Below are positions 35,174 through 45,928 of a stretch of DNA of 64,000 bases, in pieces; the stretch's first letter is position 1; each line of letters opens with the position of its first letter. The stretch comes from Vicia villosa (Eukaryota > Streptophyta > Magnoliopsida > Fabales > Fabaceae). The translations under genes were made by a program, and so were the position numbers. A model generated the notes under the pieces. It was not told the DNA's origin. It ran no database searches and was given only the letters and a program-made list of their open reading frames with translations. Location of the stretch: contig NW_026705571.1 in assembly GCF_029867415.1 (NCBI RefSeq), positions 186,001-250,000 on the forward strand, given 5' to 3'.

Positions 35174-36057
35174 GTTGTCTATAATTAAACCACACAAGCA
35201 ATACATAGTAGAAAATATCAAACTCAGATGAAACACAATGAAAATCAATCTAAATAATGCAGATAGATAAAATACGAAAATGCACTTCCGGATTTCTAGA
35301 AAATCAAGTTTTGAAAATATGTTGAAATGCAATTTTGTATGAACCTGCAACTAAGAAAAAATGAAAATGGCAGAAATGCATGGAAATTCAACATTCTCAA
35401 AATGCATTACTCATCTAAATTAGCTATCAAATACATTAATTAGTAAACTAACCTATGTAAACTACCTATCAAACACATTATTCATCTAAAATACATATCA
35501 AACACATTGCTCTGTTAAATCAAATGCATATAGAAATTAAAAACTTACCAAATATGAGTTTGATGTTGAGCACATTGATTGATTGGATGTTGAAAGTAGA
35601 AACTTGGAAGTGAGTTGAGAGAGCTTCAGAGTTTAAGAGAGTTTCAAAGTTTGAGAGGGTTTGAGAGAGTATGTTAGAAATGAAGAAGGAGGAAACGGTG
35701 GCGCATTTTTTATTAAAAACCCGTTCGGAGGTACATTTCTGTTAATTATACGGAGATGCATTTTTTTAATTAATTTGTGGCATAAAATTATGGTCTGACT
35801 CACTTACGAATGAATTGTGTATGAATGGGGTAAGGTGCGTCTAAAAGTATATATTCGTATTCTATGGGTAGTTTTGGCTTTTCACTAGAGTGTGAGAGTA
35901 ACCCTCAGGGTGGAAAAAGTAACCCCCTGTGTTTTAATAATAGACTGGGTGAAGGGCCAATCAACCTAATTCCTAATTATTATTTTATTAAAAAGTCTAA
36001 CCTGCAGATAGGACACCATCAAAATTGTATTAGCTTTGAAAACCTACAATAAGGTGA
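35174..36057. other. upstream flank of the PMD relic and unassigned DNA
   Basis: Contains ATGCACTTCCGG-like (about 35280) and AGATGCAT repeats often seen at Mutator-like ends in legumes. A segment at 35791-35813 is the reverse complement of one at 32620-32635. From about 35870 to 36057 I see no recognised feature. Confidence 0.35.
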
Positions 36058-36332
36058 ATGTATACCATTGTGGCATGGAGAGTTCCTTCATTTATGGTGA
36101 ATTGGTTGAATATATGTATGTTTATTGACCTCTTAGATATCAAGAGGAGGATGGAAAAGGTGTACAAGATGAAAATACAATGTATGGACTCAGACAAACC
36201 TCAAGAGTTTCGTACAATAAAATTGATTTCTTCTTTTGTCAAAAGGTTTGATTAATGTCCACATGAACACGCGTTATTTGTAAAATAAGGGGGCGCATAT
36301 CAAATTCTTATAATCAATCTATATATTTATTG
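36058..36332 (+). pseudogene. copia relic copy 2, part 1: reverse transcriptase start
   Basis: LDIKRRMEKVYKMK corresponds to the copia VYKLKKALYGLKQAP region, followed by FVKRFD and CPHEHALF-like codons and KILIINLYI, the strand before YVDD. The sequence parallels 28301-28500 of copy 1. It stops at 36332, where a minus-strand copia element is inserted, and resumes near 41628. Confidence 0.7.
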
Positions 36333-36580
36333 AGTAACTGAATATCAAGATGAAATTGAATTCTATTCTCCATTCATTGATGATTAGAAACGTACAAGAG
36401 CTGTTGTATATATAGCAGCTGAGTCACGCATCAGGTGATACAATCTCTAACCTACTATTGGATAAAGCCAAAGGAATAAAATAAGCATGAATAAAGTGTG
36501 AGTGGTAGTAGACCACGTGACCTATATTCTGGAAACAAAAAGGTATAAAAAGAAAACTTGTATCTAAAAGATGCTGGCCC

Positions 36581-36654
<74 letters not shown>

Positions 36655-36657
36655 ATA
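36333..36657 (-). mobile_element. 3' LTR of the nested copia element
   Basis: On the plus strand it begins TGAGTAACTGAATATC and shows the same sequence as 41246 onward, including the GCAGCTGAGTCACGCATC stretch. A TA run fills 36586-36651. The far end reads TTTGATA in both copies. It has an insertion, TTGTATCT, relative to the other LTR near 36559. Confidence 0.8.
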
Positions 36658-36772
36658 GCCTTCCTCAAACTGCAGCATGATAAATATTTATCATGTTAAG
36701 TTTGGAGATGAAATAATGGAACTTAGATGGAGGCAAAGCTTTTGTAAGAAAGTCTGCAAGTTGTTCAGAAGA

Positions 36773-38482
36773 TTAAATAGGAAGAAGCTTGAGTATTCCT
36801 TTCTGCACTTTCTCACGTACAAAATGACAGTCTATGTCCAAATGTTTCGTTCTCTCATGAAAAACCGGATTTGACGCTATGTGGACCGCGCTTTGATTGT
36901 CGCAGTACAACACGGGAATCTTGGTGCACAACACATTCAAGTCTTTAAGTAAATAAAGTAGCCACTGTATTTCACACGCTGCGGAAGATAAAGCTCGATA
37001 TTCTGCCTCAGACGAGGACTTTGACACAGTGGGTTGTTTCTTCGCACGCCATGATATCAAAGATTTGCCTAGAAAGAAACAATGGCCAGAAATAGAACGT
37101 CGTGTATCCAAACATCCTGCCCAGTCTGCATCTGAGTAGTCAAGAAGTTGCAAGTCAGAATTTCTATCAAAGAAAATACCGCGGCCAGGATTTTTCTTGA
37201 GGTATCTAACCACTCTGCACGCTGCTTTGTAATGTGTTGCAGTAGGTAAGTGCATAAATTGACTCAGCTATTGAGAAGCAAAGGTGATATCTGGCCTTGT
37301 TGTGTTTAGCTAAAGGAGCTTGCCAACTAATCTTCTGTATGAAGAAATATCTTCAAGAGGTGCTGAGTTATCATTGTGCAGCTTAATTGAGGTGTCAAGA
37401 GGGGTGGAAGCCGGCTTAGAACCAAGTAAACCGGAATCATTGAGGAGGTCCAGACAGTATTTCCTTTGTGAAACTGTGATTCCAGCCTTTGAATGAGCTA
37501 CTTCTAAGCCAAGAAAATACTTCAACTGTCCAAGATCTTTTATTTTGAAAGCATCATAGAGAATGAGCTTGATTCTCTCAAATTCCTTTAGAGAATTTCC
37601 TGCAAGAATCACATCATCTACATATACTAGAAGGGCAATAAAAGAATTATCTTTGCACAGAGTAAATAAAGAGTAGTCAGAGGTGGATTGGGTATAGCCT
37701 TCCTTAAGTACCAGGTGAGTTAACTTTTCGTACCATTTACGGCTAGCTTGTTTGAGACCATACAAGCTTTTCAACAGTTTGCAAACCTGATTAGGTTTAG
37801 TCCCCTGCACACCTTCTGGAACAGTCATATAAACATCCTCTTGAAGGTCTCCATGGAGGAACGCATTGTTCACATCTAATTGATGGAGGTGCCAGTTTTG
37901 AATTGCTGCAATTGCAAGTAAAATTCTGAGTGTGGTCAGTTTTGCTACAGGCGAAAAAGTATCGAAAAAATCAAGGCCTTCCACTTGGTTATACCCTTTG
38001 GCAACGAGCCTTGCCTTATACCTCTCAATAGTGCCATCTGAATTATACTTGATCTTGTAAACCCATTTTTTACCAATAGGTTTCACTCCATGTGGAAGAT
38101 CAATAAGAATCCAAGTCCCGTTCTTGTGAAGGGCATCTAATTCAACATTCAAAGCTTTTAACCAACAAGGTGAATTTGAAGCTTCTAGATAAGATTGTGG
38201 CTCAGTGGTGTGTGTGATAGACATACTAAATGCCTTGTGGGAAGGAGACAAATGTGTAAGTGAATGAAAAGAAGATAGAGGATATAAACTACCTGAAGTG
38301 GCAAGGACAACTGAGGAACTTGATGGAATATAACACACATAATCTGACAAATAGGAGGGAGGTTTTCTTTGTCTTACTGGGTTTGGTGGGCTGGCAGATT
38401 GGCTGGTAGAGGTATTTAAGTCCTCTTCTTGAAGAGGGGCAGGCTGAAAAAAATAGGTGCAGCAGGGTGAGATGTACCACAT
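36773..38482 (-). pseudogene. copia RT and RNase H with two stops
   Basis: One frame from 38482 carries WLKALNVELDALHKNGTW, KPIGKKWVYKIKYNSDGTIE, LDVNNAFLHGDLQEDVYM, YGLKQASRKWYEKL and the catalytic YVDD box at about 37612-37625. It is stopped at 37310-37312 and again just before 37255, then continues in the same frame into RNase H (LLDYSDADWAGCLDTRRS, then SKSSSEAEYRALSSA and HFVREKVQKG). The two stops fall in the conserved LYLNTTRPDI-type joint. Apart from these, RT and RNase H look complete. Confidence 0.85.
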
Positions 38483-39842
38483 TGTGAGGGTTGGTCTGGA
38501 GTCATTGGCAAAGGTGAATCATATGCTGTAGGGTGATCTGATTCAGTGGCCAAGGGACTGGATGAGTGGTATGTCCACTGACTGGTGGTATGAGTGGGCT
38601 GATAGGGCAAGATGTGCTCATGAAAGGTAGTGTTTCTGGAGATTAAGATGTCTCTGTTGTGCAAATCATAGAGAATGGCCCCTTTCACTCCAGTTTTGTA
38701 TCCTAGTAGGAACACACATTTCCTGGATCTATGGTCAAGTTTTGTTCCGCCGGAATGTAAAGTTGAGGCATACACAAGGGATCCAAAAAATCTTAAGGAA
38801 TGAAAGTCAGGAAGTTGATTATGGAGAAGGAAATATGGGGATTTGTTTTTGAGAATTTGGCTGGGTACTATATTTATTATGAACACAGCATGAGACACTG
38901 CATAGTTTCAAAAGGATTTGGGCAATTTTGATTGGAAAAGAAGAGCTCTTCCTACATTGAGGATGTGTTGGTGTTTCCGCTCTACTCTCCCATTTTGTTG
39001 GGGAGTTTCAACACAACTAGTATGGTGGATGATTCCTTTAGATGTGTAGAAAGTAGGCATAAGGAATTCGGGCCCGTTATCGGTTCTTACAATTTTAACA
39101 GAGTGGTTATGTTGGGTTTCAATGTGTTTGATGAAATTTTTGACATGTTCTCTTGTTTAACTTTTATGTTTCATCAAAGTTATCCATGTATATCTAGTGT
39201 TATCATCCACAGCAGTAAGAAAATAACTATGGTTACAAACAGATGGAGTTGAAATGGGGCCCCAAATGTCAAAGTGAATAAGATCATAAGGCTTTGAAGC
39301 TTTGTTTGCACTATGAGGAAAAGGAGATTTTCTATGTTTAGCAAAATGACAAATATCACATACTGCCTGTGTATCACTAATAACGAAAGGAAATTGCTCT
39401 TTTAGGGTTAACAATCTAGAATGGGAAAGGTGCCCTAGTCTAAAATGCCACAATGCATTATGTGGTATGTGAAGAGTGTTTATGCTTGAGGTAGACTCCT
39501 TGTTTGTCATGATAAAATGATATAATCCATCAAGTCTCTCAGCTGAACCAATCATCTTCAGGGATTTCTGTTCCTGAATAAGACACTTCAAACCAGCAAA
39601 AGACACCAAACAATTTAAGTTATGGCACAATTCAGAAACAGAAATCAGATTCACATTAAATTATGGCACATACAGAACATTTGAAGTAGTGAAACCAGGT
39701 GAAAAAGTGATTGTGTCCATGAATTTTGTGACAGTATGCTGTCCATTAGGCAGCTTTATGATCATTGGAGTAATTTCACTATAAGAGTGAAACCAGTGCA
39801 AAGATGAACATATGTGGTGACTGGCCCCTGAATCAATGGTAT
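38416..39842 (-). pseudogene. copia protease end and integrase with three stops and a 3' frameshift
   Basis: After the 224-bp insertion the frame reads LDTIDSGASHHICSS (protease), then meets TAA at 39661-39663, continues with NLISVSELCHNLN and LWHFRLGHLSHSRL (pre-integrase), HHCC-type CDICHF, and DIWGPISTP (integrase core). A second TAA lies at 39157-39159 and a TGA near 38907, all in one frame. The core continues with VRTDNGPEF and ETPQQNGRVERKH. The frame ends at 38416. RT is in another frame from 38482, so one shift lies near the A-run at about 38441-38450. Confidence 0.8.
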
Positions 39843-39847
39843 CAAGA

Positions 39848-40071
39848 GCCTCGTTTAAGATCCGGTGGGCCACCTTCTATGGTCTCCGCTATCGGGCCAC
39901 CCACCATTTATTTCCACGCTCCAGTTGTCTAGTCCTGGGCGTGAGGGGGTGTGTTAAGAGTCCCACATCGGACAATATATGGCCTGAACATGTCCTTATA
40001 AGTGGGGGCAATCCTCACCCTACAAGTCGGTTTTGTAGGGTTGAGATGTACTATGACATGAAGAATTAAAA
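39848..40071. mobile_element. 224-bp TRIM-like insertion in copia protease, 5-bp TSD
   Basis: CAAGA on both sides (39843-39847 and 40072-40076) is a perfect 5-bp duplication; removing the insert joins gag to the DSGASHH protease motif. The insert has a PPT-like GCGTGAGGGGGTG and then TGTTAAGAGTCCCACATCGG, the start of a small LTR-like unit common in legumes as I recall. Its terminal bases do not form TG...CA, so classification as a truncated TRIM is tentative. Confidence 0.65.
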
Positions 40072-41192
40072 CAAGATACAGTATGGACATAGGAAGTACC
40101 TGTAGGATCAGCTGGTGTAAGACCAGATGAACAGATTGAGCGAACCTGATTAGAAGCGACATTTCCAAGTTGCTGATTGAGACTAGAACCTTGAATAAGA
40201 TGGATAAGTTTCTCATATTGCTCATGAGTCAAAAGAGGGGAGGTACTTTTGTTATCATGTGCTGCATCAGAAACTGCAAACGCACTTCCTTCACCTACAG
40301 TGTTGGGGGAGGCGGAAGACGGAGATCGCTGCAAATGAGGAGGCAAACCATGTTTCTTGTAACAGGTTTCGATAGTATGACCAGACCGATTGCAGTAGGT
40401 ACAGATGTGAGGTTTGAGTTTGGTAGAAGGTTTCCAGGTCTTCTGATGCAACTTCTTAGTCTCAGAAGCATTGATAAGGGCCTTGGAATCAGCAGAAAAA
40501 TTAGGGATAAGTTGGCGCTCATGTTGGAGAAGCATGGAGAAGATTTTGTTGATAGGTGGCAAGGGATCAAGAAGAAGGATCTGAGATTTCACAACTCCAA
40601 AGTTGTCATTCAGACCTGTAAGAAAACGCATGGAGTGGAGCAGCTGATGGTTCCGACGAGCGGTGCGCATAGCCTCGCATGCACATTTGACGCGATAGGT
40701 ACAAGTAGGGGCTGGCATGTAAATCTCAAGTTCTTCCCAAAGAATTTTAAGTTCAGAGAAAAATTCAGTTACCGTGCGTGAATCTTGCTTGAGAGAGTAA
40801 ATTTCCTGTTGAAGTTCAGAGATACGAGCCAGATCCCCTTGGGAAAAACGCTCCTTCAAATCAAGCCAAACATCAGCGGCGTTCTCCATGAAGACGATGG
40901 ATTGAGCTATGGAGGGATCCACCGAATTCATAATCCAAGAATGAATGAGCATATTGCATCGGTTCCAAGCACGATGGAGAGGATCAAAGGAATCGGCCGG
41001 CATCGGAATGGTACCGTCGAGGAACTCGAATTTTAGCTTGGCACCAAGAGCACGACGCATAGATCTAGCCCAGGAATGATAATTTGAACCAGTCAGAACA
41101 GGGGTGATGGAAACAGAAGAGGGGCCATCACTGGAATGGACATAGAAGGGACTGGTTTGATCCAAAACTGGATCTGGGCGTGGTGGGGGCAT
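40072..41192 (-). CDS. copia gag (nested element), truncated at its 3' end by the insertion
   Basis: Start MPPPRPDPVLDQTSPFYVHS at 41192, 23 codons downstream of an open upstream frame. It has the copia-like N-terminal domain (LTGSNYHSWARSMRRALGAK), the UBN2 gag region (ISELQQEIYSLKQDSRTVTE) and one zinc knuckle (CTYCNRSGHTIETC, with all C, C, H, C ligands). No stop occurs up to the inserted DNA, where the frame runs on to 40020 through foreign codons. In the uninterrupted element, gag and pol would be one frame. Gag packages the RNA and builds the particle. Confidence 0.85.
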
Positions 41193-41229
41193 GGTGAACA
41201 ATGAAGGAGAAAACCTAGATCGGAAAAGC

Positions 41230-41242
41230 GAATGATACCATA
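41230..41242 (-). other. primer-binding site of the nested copia element
   Basis: The minus strand reads TGGTATCATTCGC three bases inside the LTR end at 41246, the shortened tRNA-iMet complement common in copia elements. Confidence 0.75.
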
Positions 41243-41245
41243 TTG

Positions 41246-41627
<382 letters not shown>

Positions 41628-42292
41628 GATGATATTATCAACACAAGAAATGGTCAAAGAATGTTTAAGACATTCAAGAATTTCATGCAAAATGGATTTA
41701 ATATGAATGACTTGGAAAATATGAAATAATTTCTTGGAGTGGATGTCAGGAAAATTAACTTTGAAATCTCCATTCATCAACAAAAGTATGCCAATGAAAT
41801 TCAGTTTAGGTTCAACATGGAGCAATGTAACAAAGAAAGGAGTTCCATTATACTTGGAAACAAATTGACCAGACATGAAGGAAATTTTTTTATGCAACCT
41901 TATATAGACAAATGATAAGATGTCTAATATATTTTCTTTCCACTAGACCTAATATCCCCTTATTCGTTTGTTTAATTGTTAGATAAATAGAAAGACCAAT
42001 TAAAGTTCATTTGGCTACAGTCAAGAGGATAACGAGGTACCTCAACTACTCTATGAGCCTTGGCATCTGGTACAATAAAAACACATAGGTAAAACTGCTA
42101 GACGATTATGTTCAAAAATTATATAAGTGATCTTGATGATTATGCATTTGTGATTTGTGTAATTTAAATTGAGCCATTTTGTAAGCTAATGGATAACTAC
42201 GCATTTGTGATTTGTCTAAATTAATTGTAATTGTGTTGAACTGAACTAATTAGAGTTCTTTTGTGTAGTAATATTCATATTAAGAAAGAATT
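41628..42292 (+). pseudogene. copia relic copy 2, part 2: reverse transcriptase to PPT
   Basis: Translation gives [59 protein letters not shown] and RPNIPLF-like codons (RT), then VHLATVKRITRYL-like sequence where the solo LTR interrupts copy 1. The RNase H part is shortened compared with copy 1. AGAAAGAATT at about 42283-42292 is the PPT position. Confidence 0.75.
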
Positions 42293-43499
<1,207 letters not shown>

Positions 43500-43504
43500 A
43501 GGAG
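43500..43504. repeat. target-site duplication AGGAG, left copy
   Basis: AGGAG here and at 52389-52393 border the SIRE-type element. The match is perfect, showing an intact insertion. Confidence 0.9.
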
Positions 43505-44705
43505 TGAAGGATAGAAAAACACTTAGAAAGGGGGGGGGGTTTGAATAAGTGTAGCTTTAAAAACTTGAACGATAAAAACAATATGCACAGTTATTTTTAT
43601 CCTGGTTCGTTGTTAACTAAACTACTCCAGTCCACCCCCACGGAGTGATTTACCTCACCTGAGGATTTAATCCACTAATCGCAACAGATTACAATGGTTT
43701 TCCACTTAGTCCGCGACTAAGTCTTCTAGAGTATCCTGATCACAACCTGATCACTCCAGGAACAAATGCTTAGACACAAGCTAAGACTTTCTTAGAGTAT
43801 CCTGACCACCACGTGATCACTCTAATTACAACTGCTTAGACACAAGCTAAGACTTCCTAGAGTATCCTGATCAACACTTGATCACTCTAGTTACTTACAA
43901 ATTAATGTAATCAAATAAGAGTTTTACAATGCTTCTTAAAAGCTATAATCACAACAGTGATATTTCTCTTAACGTTTAAGCTTAATCTCACTAATATATT
44001 ACAACAGCAATGTAGTGAGCTTTGATGAAGATGAAGTTTCTGAGCTTTTAGTTTGAGCAGCGTTTCAGCAAGTTAATTGTTAGCAATTTTTTCATCCTTG
44101 CTTCTCATCAGAACTTCATATTTATAGGCGTTTGAGAAGATGACCGTTGAGTGCATTTAATGCTTTGCGTGTTCCGTACAGCATCGCATTTAATGTTATA
44201 CGCTTTTGTCAACTACCTCGAGCCTTGTTCACGCTGTGTCTACTGACGTTGCCTTTAATAACTTCTAACGTTCCTTTTGTCAGTCAGCGTAGCCTGCCAC
44301 TTGTACTTTCTTCTGATCTGATGTTTGTGAATATAATATTTGAATATCATCAGAGTCAAACAGCTTGGTGCATAGCATCTTCTGATCTTCTGACCTTGAA
44401 GTGCTTCTGAGCGTGATACCATCAAAACTTCAGTGCTTCTGATCTCATGTTCTTCTGATGCTTCCATAGACCCATGTTCTGATTCTGCTTCGACCATCTT
44501 CTGATGTCTTGCCAGACCATGTTCTGATGTTGCATGCTGAACCCTTTGAGACAAAGCTTCTGAGCGCTGAATTATGCATACTCTTTATATATTTCCTGAA
44601 AAGGAAATTGCATTTGATTAGAGTACCATATTGTCTTAAGCAAAATTCATATTATTGTTATCATCAAAACTAAGATAATTGATCAGAACAAATCTTGTTC
44701 TAACA
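43505..44705 (-). mobile_element. 3' LTR of the young SIRE-type element
   Basis: On the minus strand starts TGTTAGAACAAG (44705) and ends CTATCCTTCA (43505). It contains repeated CTTCTGATC and AGAGTATCCTGATCA motifs. It differs from the other LTR at one noted site: AATAACTTC here versus AATAGCTTC there (near 44262/51945). Confidence 0.92.
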
Positions 44706-44724
44706 ATCTCCCCCTTTTTGATGA
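44706..44724 (-). other. polypurine tract of the SIRE-type element
   Basis: The minus strand reads CATCAAAAAGGGGGAGAT directly before the LTR start, the standard SIRE-style PPT. Confidence 0.85.
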
Positions 44725-44818
44725 TGACAAAAACATATATAAATGATATGAATTTGCGATCAGAAAGAGCAGACGGCAAAAGACAAATTACACAGCTATA
44801 GCATAAGCATGTGAATAT

Positions 44819-44872
44819 GTCTCCCCCTGAGATTAACAATCTCCCCCTGAGATAAATAATCTCCCCCTGAAA
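44819..44872 (-). repeat. three extra PPT-like tracts
   Basis: TCTCCCCCTGA occurs three times at about 23-bp spacing on the plus strand, giving TCAGGGGGAGA on the element strand, roughly 115-165 bp upstream of the true PPT. Confidence 0.8.
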
Positions 44873-44935
44873 TAAATACTCGAAGAACTTTAATAAAAGA
44901 CTTCCCTGATTATTTCGGTAGAGACGATCACATAA

Positions 44936-45290
44936 GCTTCTGTCTTCAGAGAATTCATAGCTTCTGACTTCTGCTTCCATTGGACAGCTTCAGAACTTGA
45001 ATTTCTTTAGATCCCTAGAACACTCATAGCTTCTGATTCCTGCTTCCATTTAGGACAGCTTCAGAACTTGAATTTCTTTGATCTTTAGAACATTCACAAC
45101 TTCTGATTTCTGCTTCCATCTAGGACAGCTTCAGAACTTGAATTTCTTTGATCTTCAGAACATTCACAACTTCTGATTCCAGCTTCCATCTAGGACAGCT
45201 TCAGAACTTGAATTTCTTTGATCTTCAGAACATTCACAGCTTCTGATTTTTGCTTCCCTCGGATAGCTTCAGAGCTTTGAATTTCTACCA
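44936..45290 (-). repeat. 70-bp tandem repeats in the element's 3' untranslated region
   Basis: About five units with GACAGCTTCAGAACTTGAAT and CTTCTGATTCCTGCTTCCAT. The GACAGCTT start recurs at 44983, 45054, 45124 and 45194, a period of 70-71 bp. The outer units are more diverged. Confidence 0.85.
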
Positions 45291-45928
45291 ACATCACTTC
45301 ATGCTAGATTTGTATCAGAACATTGTTGAATGTACCAGAGCATCATCAGAGCATCTCTACATCCTGAAATGTTACAGAACAAAAACTAAACGACAAAAGT
45401 CAGCATGAACGAGTCAGAACATAAAATGTATATTAGAACACATGATATGTATCAGAGCCATATAGGCTAAAATAATGTATCAGAGCAAATAGAATTTTGT
45501 CAAAGCAAATAGACAAATTTTGGATCAAATTCTATTATCAGTGCTTCTGATTCTGAAGCTTGACAGCACTCAGCTTGCTTCAGTTTCCATAAGCTTATTC
45601 TTTTTACAGAATAACGCTTCTTATGGTTTTGCTTTGAAGATTCTCTTCACTTCTTTATACCTGCAAAACACTTAAACCATATAGAACTTGCAGTTCTTGT
45701 TAGTGAAAGCAACTAATTAAATCAAATCATTTATCACATATTTCTCCCCCTTTTTGTCATATCATCAAAAAAACAGAAAAGATTCAGAGACAAACAAAAA
45801 AAAACACACGGAGGAAGAGGATGATTTTATTGAAGTTCAAACATCAGGTACAGAAGTACATGAAGATAAGTAAGATCAGATGTACAAAAATAGATGCAAC
45901 GAAAAGAAAGAAACAACACAGACTCAAT

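Noticed and set aside
36328..36332. Target duplication for the nested copia element
   Set aside because: TTTAT on the left does not match the bases after the right LTR; the TA run makes the edge ambiguous.
40170..41036. Plus-strand frames opposite copia gag
   Set aside because: Antisense shadows of a gag with recognisable domains.
44147..44554. Open frames on both strands inside the SIRE-type LTR, repeated at 51830-52237
   Set aside because: Repeated only because the LTR is repeated; no domain and opposing overlapping frames.
44936..45290. CRISPR-like array
   Set aside because: Contiguous 70-bp tandem units with no unique spacers, inside a plant retroelement.
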